Assembly: GCA_006227775.1 (NCBI GenBank)
Contig: SBFV01000085.1
Coordinates: 1 to 7,543 of the forward strand
Direction of reading: 5' to 3'
From: Gammaproteobacteria bacterium
Lineage (GTDB): Bacteria; Pseudomonadota; Gammaproteobacteria; Chromatiales; Chromatiaceae
DNA: 7,543 nucleotides
Shown: positions 1 to 6,371 of the stretch, piece by piece
Layout: every line of letters begins with the position of its first letter
Numbering within the stretch: position 1 is the first letter of the stretch
Notes under the pieces: model-generated
The model's input: the letters and a program-made list of their open reading frames with translations, nothing else
The model's database searches: none
What the model was told of the DNA's origin: nothing
Made by a program: the position numbers and the translations under genes

Positions 1-150
1 GATGCCGCTCATGCCAGCACCGCCGATGCCAATGAAATGCAGGTGGCGGATGCGGCCCATGCGGCCGGGGTGATGGCCGTTGCCATTGGCGGAGCCCTTG
101 CGGTGACCGGGATCGGGAGGCAACGGATAGGCTGGGTCGGGGTGGGTCAT
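1..150 (-). CDS. murC: UDP-N-acetylmuramate--L-alanine ligase MurC (N-terminal fragment, cut by window edge)
   Basis: MurC is the cytoplasmic ATP-dependent ligase that adds L-alanine to UDP-MurNAc, the first step of stem-peptide synthesis. Only the first 50 codons lie in the window; the gene continues past base 1. The translation of 150-1 ends in RIRHLHFIGIGGAGMSGI (residues 33-50), the glycine-rich nucleotide-binding loop (HFxGIGGAGM) that opens MurC proteins and binds the UDP-sugar substrate. The ATG at 150-148 overlaps the murG stop as ATGA, which suggests translational coupling, and is preceded by only a weak GAGAT Shine-Dalgarno at 161-157. This start gives a leader of about 30 residues rich in Pro, Gly, His and Asn before the conserved core. 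An internal ATG at 60-58 (Met31) would give a more typical length but has no visible ribosome binding site. Gene identity is supported by both the motif and its position after murG. The start is less certain. Confidence 0.9.
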   Translation of the reverse strand, partial: MTHPDPAYPLPPDPGHRKGSANGNGHHPGRMGRIRHLHFIGIGGAGMSGI

Positions 151-1226
151 GCGCGAATCTCGGCGAGGCAGGCGGCGGCGATGCGCCCAGCGGCATCCGG
201 GGCGGCCAGGGAGCGGGCGGCCTCCGCCATGACCAGCAGGCGGGGCCGATCCCCCAGCAGGCGACTCAGGACGGCACTCAGAATGACGGGGTTCAGTTGG
301 GTCTGGGGCAGGATTTCGGCTGCCCCGGCGGCCGCCAGGAAGCGGGCATTGGCGGTCTGGTGATCGTCCACCGCATGGGGGTAGGGGACCAGGATGGCCC
401 CGAGGCCGGCGGCGGCGAGTTCCGACACCGTCAGGGCGCCGGAGCGGCATAATATCAGATCCGCCCAGCCATAGGCCTCCGCCATGTCGGCGATGAAGGG
501 GCTGACCTCCGCCGCGATGCCGGCCGCGGCATAGGCCTGGCGGGCGACCTCCAGGGTCTGCTCGCCGGCCTGATGGCGGACCAGGGGACGTTCCGCCGGC
601 GACAGCAGCGCCAAGGCCGGGGCCACCTGTTCGTTGAGGGCCCGGGCGCCCAGGGAGCCACCCACCACCAGCAGACGCCGGGGGCCGTCGCGGCCAGCCA
701 AACGGGTCGCCGGGGGCGGCAGGAGGGCAATATCCGGTCGGACCGGATTGCCGCAGGTCTCGGCCCTCCGGCTGGCCGGGAAGCTGTCCGGAAAGGCCTG
801 GAAGACCCGCCGGGCCAGGCGCGCCAGCCACTGGTTGGTCAATCCCGGCACCTGGTTCTGCTCCTGGATGATCAGGGGGATGCCCAGAAGCCAGGCCATG
901 AGCCCTCCGGGGCCCGAGGCGAAGCCCCCCATCCCCAGCACCAGGTCCGGGCGGTGGCGGCGCAGAATGGCCGCGGCCTGCCAGAGGGCCAGGCCCAGCT
1001 TGCCCGGCGCCATCAGGAGGGCCAGCACCCCTCTGCCCCGCAGGCCCTCGATGCCCAGCCACTCGATGGGGAAGCCCCGTTCGGGCACCAGCCGCGCCTC
1101 CATGCGGTTGCGGGTACCGATCCAGAAGACCTCGTGCCCCTGGGCGCGCAACCGTTCCGCCACCGCCAGGGCCGGAAAGACATGGCCACCGGTGCCGCCG
1201 GCCATGATGGCTAGGCGCGCGCCCAC
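147..1226 (-). CDS. murG: UDP-GlcNAc:lipid I N-acetylglucosaminyltransferase MurG
   Basis: MurG is a GT28-family (GT-B fold) peripheral membrane enzyme on the inner face of the cytoplasmic membrane. It transfers GlcNAc from UDP-GlcNAc to lipid I to make lipid II. The 359-residue product is the usual family length. The N-domain glycine loop GGTGGHVFP is at residues 10-18, the second loop GMGGFASGPGG at 98-108 and the acceptor-side QEQNQVPGLTN at 121-131. The C-domain has GGSLGARALN at 189-198 (third glycine loop) and the UDP-GlcNAc site CRSGALTVSE at 260-269, followed by PYPHAVDDHQTANA at 281-294. A hydrophobic stretch near residues 67-84 fits membrane association. I chose the GTG at 1226-1224 because it lies 5 bases after a GGGAGG site and keeps the first beta strand; the ATG at codon 8 would remove it. 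The gene overlaps the end of ftsW by 16 bases and shares ATGA with murC. Confidence 0.97.
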   Translation of the reverse strand: MGARLAIMAGGTGGHVFPALAVAERLRAQGHEVFWIGTRNRMEARLVPERGFPIEWLGIEGLRGRGVLALLMAPGKLGLALWQAAAILRRHRPDLVLGMGGFASGPGGLMAWLLGIPLIIQEQNQVPGLTNQWLARLARRVFQAFPDSFPASRRAETCGNPVRPDIALLPPPATRLAGRDGPRRLLVVGGSLGARALNEQVAPALALLSPAERPLVRHQAGEQTLEVARQAYAAAGIAAEVSPFIADMAEAYGWADLILCRSGALTVSELAAAGLGAILVPYPHAVDDHQTANARFLAAAGAAEILPQTQLNPVILSAVLSRLLGDRPRLLVMAEAARSLAAPDAAGRIAAACLAEIRA

Positions 1227-2428
1227 TTCAGCCTCCCGACGCTATCCGGGTCGGACGCCTGGGGATCGCGGCGTGTTTCCAGATCGATGCGCAACAGCAG
1301 GGCGATGATCATACAGACCACGATCAGGCTGTTGCTGCCATAGCTGAGGAAGGGCAGCGTCAGGCCCTTGGTCGGCAGGAGGCCGACGTTGACGCCGATG
1401 TTGATGAGCCCCTGGAGCCCCAGCCCCAGACCGAAACCCTGGGCGAGGTAGGATTCGAAGTGATGCCCGACGCGCCGGGCGCGGAAACCGATGCGGAAGG
1501 CCCGCCAGACGACGAAGCCCAGGGCGGCCGCAACCCCCAGAACCCCCACCAGCCCCAGTTCCTCACCCACCACGGCAATGATGAAGTCCGTATGCGCCTC
1601 GGGGAGGTAGAACTGCTTCTGGATGCCGTTGCCCAGCCCCACTCCCATCCACTCGCCTCGACCGAAGGCGATCAGGGCCTGGCTCAACTGAAACCCGGTG
1701 TTATAAGGATCGGCCCAGGGATCCAGGTAGGAGGTGACTCGCTGCAATCGGTAGGGTGAGGACACCACCAGGGCGATCCCGGACAGGACGACGGCCAGCC
1801 CCAGGCCCCCGAAGTAAAGGATGCGGACCCCGCCCAGGAAAAGCATGCCCATGACCGTCGCCATCAGGACCGCCGTGGTGCCAAAATCCGGTTCGGCCAT
1901 GATCAGGGTGGCGGCGATGACGATCAGCACCATCGGTTTGACGAAGCCGAGGAGACTCGTCTCCACCTCTTCCCGCCGCCGGACCAGATAGCCGGCGATG
2001 AAAATGACGGCGAAGAACTTCATGAACTCCGAACTTTGGAGATTGAAGGGCCCCAGGGGTATCCAGCGGGTGGCGCCGTTGACGTTGCGCCCCAGCCCCG
2101 GGATCAGCACCAGCACCAGCAACGCCAGACCGACGAAGAAGAGCAGGGTCCCCTGACGTTCCCAGACACGAATAGGCACCGCCAGGACGCCCAAGGCCGC
2201 GGTGAGGGCCAGGACCAGGGCGGCGCCATGGCGCAGCACGAAGTGAAAGGGATTGCCGAAGGTGCGATCCGCGATCGGCATAGAGGCCGAGGCGACCATG
2301 ATGAAACCCAGGCCCACCAGGGCCGCCACGCTGATCAGCAGGGCCCAGTCCATGTCCGGCAGAAGAGGTGCCCGGCGGTGAGAGAGGGTCCGGACGGCCG
2401 GTTCAGGGGTACCCATGGACAAACTCAT
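1211..2428 (-). CDS. ftsW: SEDS-family septal peptidoglycan glycosyltransferase FtsW
   Basis: FtsW is a polytopic inner-membrane protein of the divisome. Paired with the transpeptidase FtsI, it polymerises lipid II into septal glycan strands. The 405-residue product has a short polar N-terminus, then about ten hydrophobic segments (first near residues 28-48, last near 364-380) and a short charged tail. Family signatures are NGATRWI at 117-123, SSEFMK at 132-137, EPDFGTT at 179-185, the extracellular-loop motif DPYNTGFQLSQALIAFGRG at 240-258, EAHTDFIIAVVGEELG at 277-292 and PTKGLTLPFLSYG at 352-364. Asp281 sits at the position of the catalytic aspartate of SEDS enzymes. The FtsW assignment over the paralogue RodA rests on the dcw context. 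The ATG at 2428 overlaps the murD stop as ATGA and has GGAGGG 9 bases upstream (2443-2438). A second ATG at codon 5 is possible. Two motif positions differ from the usual SEDS form (QSSE for QPSE, SYGSNS for SYGGSS). Confidence 0.96.
   Translation of the reverse strand: MSLSMGTPEPAVRTLSHRRAPLLPDMDWALLISVAALVGLGFIMVASASMPIADRTFGNPFHFVLRHGAALVLALTAALGVLAVPIRVWERQGTLLFFVGLALLVLVLIPGLGRNVNGATRWIPLGPFNLQSSEFMKFFAVIFIAGYLVRRREEVETSLLGFVKPMVLIVIAATLIMAEPDFGTTAVLMATVMGMLFLGGVRILYFGGLGLAVVLSGIALVVSSPYRLQRVTSYLDPWADPYNTGFQLSQALIAFGRGEWMGVGLGNGIQKQFYLPEAHTDFIIAVVGEELGLVGVLGVAAALGFVVWRAFRIGFRARRVGHHFESYLAQGFGLGLGLQGLINIGVNVGLLPTKGLTLPFLSYGSNSLIVVCMIIALLLRIDLETRRDPQASDPDSVGRLKWARA
1232..1237 (-). promoter_or_regulatory. 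Ribosome binding site of murG (decides GTG start)
   Basis: GGGAGG on the minus strand, 5 bases before the GTG at 1226-1224 and inside the last codons of ftsW. The next in-frame ATG (1205-1203) has no comparable site and would cut into the conserved nucleotide-binding fold, so this site supports the GTG start. Confidence 0.75.
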
Positions 2429-3822
2429 GGACCGAGGCCCTCCACGGCGGTGACGAAGACCTGACCCCGGTGTTCGTAATTGTGAAACATGTCAAAGCTG
2501 GCGCAGGCCGGTGACAGAAGGACCGCGTCCCCCGGCCGGGCCAGTTCGGCCGCCAACCGCACCGCCTCGTCCAGATCCCGGGCATGGCGGGTCGGGACCC
2601 GCCCCCCCAGGGCTTGCTCGATCAGGTCAGCGTCGCGGCCGATCAGGATGACGACACGGGCGGTTTGTTCGACCGCCTCCGCGAGCTCGCCGAAGTTGGC
2701 GCCCTTCCCGTCGCCGCCAGCGATGAGCAGGGCTCGTCCCTCCCCCCGCGAATCGATCAGACCCCGCAGGGCCGCCACCGTGGCCCCGGGGTTGGTGCCC
2801 TTGGAATCATCGAACCAGCGCACCCCCCGACGCTCCCTCACCAGGACGGTGCGATGGGCCAGACCGCGAAAGGCCCGCAAGGCGGCAAGCCGCGCGGCCA
2901 GGGGCAGGCCGCAGACCTCGCCCAGGGCCAGGGCGGCCAGGGCATTGGCCAGGTTGTGGTGACCGGCCAGGGGGAGTTCGTCCGCCCGCAGCAACAATTC
3001 ATCCCCCCGGGCCAGCCAGGTGCTCCCACCGGATTCACGCAGCCCATAATCCGCCTGCGCGGGGTCGGCGGGGCGGGGGGTCCCGAGCCCGAACCAGCGG
3101 TCGCGTTTCGCCAGGCCGGCCATGGCCGCTACCCGACGATCGTCGCGATTCAGCAACCCCACCTCGGCCCCCACCAGGAGACTGGCCTTGGTCGCCGCGT
3201 AGGCCTCCAGGCTGGGGTAACGGTCAAGATGGTCGGCGGAGATGTTGAGGACCGTGGCGGCCAGCGGCCGCAGGGACCGGGTAGTCTCCAGTTGGAAACT
3301 CGAGAGTTCCAGGACATAAAGTTCGATGGTGGGATCCAGCAGAGCCAGGGCCGGTTCCCCCAGATTGCCGCCCACCGCGGCGCGCAGGCCGCTGGCTTTG
3401 GCCATTTCCCCCACCAGGGTGGTGACGGTGCTCTTGCCGTTGGACCCGGTGATGGCCACCACCGGGGCCTGAACCACCCGGGCGAACAGCTCGATATCCC
3501 CCACCACTTCCACGCCCCGTTGGATGGCCGCCGCCAGACGCGGGTCGCTTTGGGCGATACCGGGACTGATCACCAGGCGCTCGGCGGCGGCCAGGGCCGC
3601 CGCGTCGAAGCCGCCGAGGAAGAGCGGCAGATCCGGCATCTCCTCCCTGACCGCCGCCAAGCCGGGCGGGTTGGGACGGCTGTCGGTCACCGCCACCGGT
3701 ACCCCCAGGGCGCGTAGGTGACGGGCACAGGAGAGACCCGTCTTGCCCAGGCCCAGGATCAGGGTCTTGGGCGGACTCCCCCGCCCTTCCGGGGAGTCTG
3801 AATGGCGGAAAATCTCGTTCAT
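2425..3822 (-). CDS. murD: UDP-N-acetylmuramoyl-L-alanine--D-glutamate ligase MurD
   Basis: MurD is the cytoplasmic ligase that adds D-glutamate to UDP-MurNAc-L-Ala using ATP. The 465-residue product shows the three Mur-ligase domains. The N-terminal UDP-binding domain starts at LILGLGKTGLSC (21-32). The central ATPase domain has the P-loop TGSNGKSTVTT (125-135), LELSSFQLE (171-179) and NISADHLDRY (193-202), where His198 is the likely Mg ligand, and Lys212 is a candidate carbamylated lysine. HHNLANALAA (288-297) precedes the C-terminal domain, which carries FDDSKGTNPGA (337-347) and SPACASFDMFHNYEHRG (437-453). The reading frame stays open for 114 codons upstream, inside mraY. The real start is the ATG at 3822-3820: it follows GGAGAG at 6 bases, lies just after the mraY stop, and leaves only about 20 residues before the first beta strand. 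That N-terminus is a little longer than in E. coli. Confidence 0.97.
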   Translation of the reverse strand: MNEIFRHSDSPEGRGSPPKTLILGLGKTGLSCARHLRALGVPVAVTDSRPNPPGLAAVREEMPDLPLFLGGFDAAALAAAERLVISPGIAQSDPRLAAAIQRGVEVVGDIELFARVVQAPVVAITGSNGKSTVTTLVGEMAKASGLRAAVGGNLGEPALALLDPTIELYVLELSSFQLETTRSLRPLAATVLNISADHLDRYPSLEAYAATKASLLVGAEVGLLNRDDRRVAAMAGLAKRDRWFGLGTPRPADPAQADYGLRESGGSTWLARGDELLLRADELPLAGHHNLANALAALALGEVCGLPLAARLAALRAFRGLAHRTVLVRERRGVRWFDDSKGTNPGATVAALRGLIDSRGEGRALLIAGGDGKGANFGELAEAVEQTARVVILIGRDADLIEQALGGRVPTRHARDLDEAVRLAAELARPGDAVLLSPACASFDMFHNYEHRGQVFVTAVEGLGP

Positions 3823-3828
3823 GACGGT

Positions 3829-3834
3829 CTCTCC
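3829..3834 (-). promoter_or_regulatory. Ribosome binding site of murD (decides start)
   Basis: GGAGAG on the minus strand, 6 bases before the ATG at 3822-3820 and inside the 20-base mraY-murD gap. It places the murD start here rather than at start codons further upstream in the open frame that runs through the 3' end of mraY. Confidence 0.7.
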
Positions 3835-3842
3835 GGCTACCC

Positions 3843-4925
3843 TCAGCGGATCTTGAGGCTCGCCAGCCCCACCAGAACCAGAATGACGGTCACGATCCAG
3901 AAGCGGACGATGACCCGCGGCTCCGGCCAGCCCTGGAGCTCGAAGTGGTGATGGAGCGGGGCCATGCGGAAGATCCGCTTGCCGGTCATCTTGAAGGAGG
4001 CCACCTGGAGCATGACCGACAGGGTCTCGGCCACGAAGACGCCGCCCATGATCAGCAGCACCAACTCCTGACGGACGACCACCGCCACCACGCCCAGGGC
4101 GGCGCCCAGGGCCAGGGCGCCCACGTCCCCCATGAAGACCTGGGCGGGGTAGGCGTTGAACCAAAGAAAACCCAGCCCGGCCCCGACCAGGGCCGCGCAG
4201 AAGACCACCACCTCCCCCACCCCGGGGACGCTGGGGATGCGCAGGTAGTCGGCGAAATTGGCATGACCCGAGGCATAGACGAAGATGCCCAGGGCACCGG
4301 CGATCAGTACCGTGGGCATCACCGCCAGCCCGTCCAGACCGTCGGTGAGATTCACCGCGTTGCTCGAACCGACGATGACCAGATAGGTGAGCAGGATGTA
4401 CCAGGGGCCCAGTTGCACCGAGACGTCCTTGAGATAGGGGATCAGCAGGGCCGTCTCCGCGGGCGTATCGGCGAGGGCATAAAGCAGGATGGCGGCGATC
4501 AGCCCCACCACTGACTGCCAGAGGTATTTGTAGCGCGCCGCCAGGCCGCGGGGATTGCGCAACACCAGCTTCTTGTAGTCATCCACCAAGCCGATCAGAC
4601 CAAAGGCGAGGGTCACCAGCAGGACGACCCAGACGTAAACATTCGCCAGATTCGACCACAGCAGGGTGGCGATGCCGATGCCCACCAGCATCAGTGCCCC
4701 CCCCATGGTGGGGGTACCGGCCTTGGACAGATGGGACTGGGGGCCATCGTCGCGCACCGTCTGGCCGATCTTGTACTGGCGCAGCCGGCGGATCATGGCC
4801 GGTCCGACGAGGAAGGAGATGATCAGGGCGGTCAGGACCCCGAGGATGCCGCGCAGGGTCAGGTAACGGAACACGCTGAACCCGCTGTAATACTGGGTGA
4901 GCCATTCGGTCAGATAGAGGAGCAA
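3843..4925 (-). CDS. mraY: Phospho-N-acetylmuramoyl-pentapeptide transferase MraY
   Basis: MraY is an integral inner-membrane enzyme that moves phospho-MurNAc-pentapeptide from UDP onto undecaprenyl phosphate, giving lipid I. The 360-residue product equals the E. coli length. It has about ten transmembrane segments and all main catalytic elements. These are DDGPQSHLSKAGTPTMGG at 59-76, VDDYKK at 114-119 (Asp115 and Asp116), NAVNLTDGLDGLA at 189-201, FNAYPAQVFMGDVG at 256-269 (Asp267, the Mg ligand) and APLHHHFE at 322-329 (the HHH loop at 325-327). The start is the TTG at 4925-4923. The first residues align with the E. coli N-terminus (MLVWLAE versus MLLYLTE), GGAGGG precedes it by 7 bases, and no upstream ATG fits. 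The gene begins 3 bases after the murF stop and ends 20 bases before murD, in a single transcription unit. The TTG may lower translation, but coupling to murF could offset that. Confidence 0.98.
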   Translation of the reverse strand: MLLYLTEWLTQYYSGFSVFRYLTLRGILGVLTALIISFLVGPAMIRRLRQYKIGQTVRDDGPQSHLSKAGTPTMGGALMLVGIGIATLLWSNLANVYVWVVLLVTLAFGLIGLVDDYKKLVLRNPRGLAARYKYLWQSVVGLIAAILLYALADTPAETALLIPYLKDVSVQLGPWYILLTYLVIVGSSNAVNLTDGLDGLAVMPTVLIAGALGIFVYASGHANFADYLRIPSVPGVGEVVVFCAALVGAGLGFLWFNAYPAQVFMGDVGALALGAALGVVAVVVRQELVLLIMGGVFVAETLSVMLQVASFKMTGKRIFRMAPLHHHFELQGWPEPRVIVRFWIVTVILVLVGLASLKIR

Positions 4926-4928
4926 GCT

Positions 4929-6371
4929 TCAGCCCTCCGGGAGTATGCAGAGGGCATCCGCCACCCGGTCCATGGCCGAGAGTCGCGAGCCTTTGATCAA
5001 TACCAGATCGCCCTCCGCGAGGTCCTGGCGCAGATAGGCGATCAGTTCAGGCTGGTCGTTGCAATGCCGGCCACCGCTGGCGCCGAAACCAGCCGTGGCG
5101 GCGGCGCTGAGCCTTCCCACCGTGTAGAGCGCCTCCACCCCCGCCTCCCGGGCCGCCACGCCGAGACGACGGTGCAATTCCTCGGCCTCGGGTCCCAGTT
5201 CGCCCAGGTCCCCCAGCACCAGGACGTGACGCCCGGAGAGGGACATCAGCACGGCGATGGCCGCCTCCACCGAATCGGGGTTGGCGTTGTAGCTGTCATC
5301 GATGAGGCGGGGACCGCCAGGAACGAGGCGGGGGAAGAGACGCCCCGGGACGGGGCGCATGGTCGCCAGACCGGCCCGGATGGTTGCGGGGGCCTGCCCC
5401 AGGGCCCGTGCCATGGCAACGGCCACCAGGGCATTGCGGACATTGTGTCCGCCCGCCAGGGCCAGTTCAAGCTCCAGGCCCAGGGTGGGACCCTCCACGC
5501 GAAAGGCGGTGCGAAACCCCGCCTCGTCCCAGCGGGTCCGCACCGCGCTCAGGTCCACGTAGAGATCGGCGCCAGGAGCGGAATCAGGACCGGCAGCGGT
5601 ATCCGGCCCAGGTGCCGTGCCCCTGGCGGCGCAGGTCAGGCAGGAGCGGCCCGCGGCCAGTTGTCGCCACCGCCCCGCCCAGGGCGAGTCAGCGGGGAAG
5701 ATGAAGGTGCCACCGGGACGCAGGCCCTGGACGATCTCCCCCTTGGCCCGGGCCACGCCCTCCAGGCTGCCGAAGCCCTCCAGATGGGCGCGCCCGGCGT
5801 TGGTGATGGCGGCGACCTCCGGCCGGGCGATAGCCGTCAGATAGGCAATTTCCCCGGCATGGTTGGCCCCCATCTCCAGCACCAGAAAGTCCTCCTCCCC
5901 GGCCTCCAGCAGGGTCAGGGGGAGGCCGATGTCATTGTTGAGGTTGCCTTTGGTCGCCCGCACACTGCCCGCCTGGGCGAGGATGGCGGCGATCATCTCC
6001 TTGGTGGTGGTCTTGCCGTTGCTCCCGGTGAGGGCGACCACCCGGCCAGCAAAGAGATCCCGGTGAGCGGCCGCCAAGCGACCCAGGGCCAGACGGCTAT
6101 CCTCCACCTGCCACTGGGGCAGATCCACCGCCAGGGGGCGCTCCACCATCAGGGCGTCCGCGCCAGCCTCGCGGGCGGCGGCGGCAAAATCATGGCCGTC
6201 GTGGCGTTCGCCGCGCAGGGCGACGAAAAGCCTGCCCTCCAGATGCTGGCGGCTGTCGATACCGACGCCACGGAAGCCCGCGTCGGCCCCGAGCAGACGC
6301 CCACCCACTCGGGCGGCCGCCTGGCTCAGGGTCCACGGCAGGGGTCCGCCAGACTTGAGCGAAGCACTCAC
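4929..6371 (-). CDS. murF: UDP-N-acetylmuramoyl-tripeptide--D-alanyl-D-alanine ligase MurF
   Basis: MurF is the cytoplasmic ligase that adds the D-Ala-D-Ala dipeptide to UDP-MurNAc-tripeptide, completing the pentapeptide that MraY uses. The 480-residue product is somewhat longer than the E. coli enzyme (about 450). The N-domain has GIDSR at 37-41 (UDP binding). The ATPase domain has the P-loop TGSNGKTTTKEM at 115-126, TKGNLNNDIGLPLTLL at 140-155, LEMGANHAGEI at 165-175 and NAGRAHLEGFGS at 191-202. GHNVRNAL at 308-315 leads into the C-domain, with IDDSYNANPDS at 357-367, LGDLGELG at 386-393 and KGSR at 460-463. Much of the extra length is a Gly/Pro/Ala/Asp-rich insert near residues 250-270. 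The GTG start at 6371-6369 overlaps the murE stop as GTGA and lies 7 bases after GGAGG (6383-6379). The murF stop is 3 bases from mraY. Confidence 0.97.
   Translation of the reverse strand: MSASLKSGGPLPWTLSQAAARVGGRLLGADAGFRGVGIDSRQHLEGRLFVALRGERHDGHDFAAAAREAGADALMVERPLAVDLPQWQVEDSRLALGRLAAAHRDLFAGRVVALTGSNGKTTTKEMIAAILAQAGSVRATKGNLNNDIGLPLTLLEAGEEDFLVLEMGANHAGEIAYLTAIARPEVAAITNAGRAHLEGFGSLEGVARAKGEIVQGLRPGGTFIFPADSPWAGRWRQLAAGRSCLTCAARGTAPGPDTAAGPDSAPGADLYVDLSAVRTRWDEAGFRTAFRVEGPTLGLELELALAGGHNVRNALVAVAMARALGQAPATIRAGLATMRPVPGRLFPRLVPGGPRLIDDSYNANPDSVEAAIAVLMSLSGRHVLVLGDLGELGPEAEELHRRLGVAAREAGVEALYTVGRLSAAATAGFGASGGRHCNDQPELIAYLRQDLAEGDLVLIKGSRLSAMDRVADALCILPEG
4933..4938 (-). promoter_or_regulatory. 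Ribosome binding site of mraY (supports TTG start)
   Basis: GGAGGG on the minus strand, 7 bases before the TTG at 4925-4923 and embedded in the last codons of murF (Pro-Glu-Gly-stop). With the alignment to the family N-terminus, it supports the rare TTG initiation codon. Confidence 0.75.
5574..5609 (-). repeat. Imperfect tandem 18-base repeat within murF
   Basis: Two adjacent 18-base units (5609-5592 and 5591-5574 on the minus strand) match at 13 of 18 positions and encode GPDTAA then GPDSAP; a partial third unit (GADL) follows. The stretch keeps the reading frame and lies in a variable part of MurF, between the ATPase-domain core and the GHN motif. Its codons (GAT, GCT, GGT, CCT) are less GC-rich at third positions than those around it. 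I infer slippage growth of a surface loop linker. Confidence 0.5.

Noticed and set aside
573..1308. Two overlapping plus-strand open frames (573-1214 and 634-1308) opposite murG
   Set aside because: Both are compositionally biased reverse-strand shadows of murG in different frames. Neither shows a conserved motif.
2584..3717. A 377-codon plus-strand open frame opposite murD
   Set aside because: It is an antisense shadow with low-complexity composition (Gly, Gln, Pro, Arg), no domain signature and no plausible place for a promoter or separate gene.
3823..4164. Upstream in-frame extension of MurD by 114 residues
   Set aside because: It overlaps the 3' end of mraY in another frame, is Gly/Arg/Pro-rich and matches nothing in MurD. 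The ATG at 3822 has its own ribosome binding site right after the mraY stop.
4052..4297. Short minus-strand open frame rich in Trp and Pro inside mraY
   Set aside because: It is an out-of-frame shadow of mraY. The Trp/Pro/Ser richness is what results from reading GC-rich codons out of phase.
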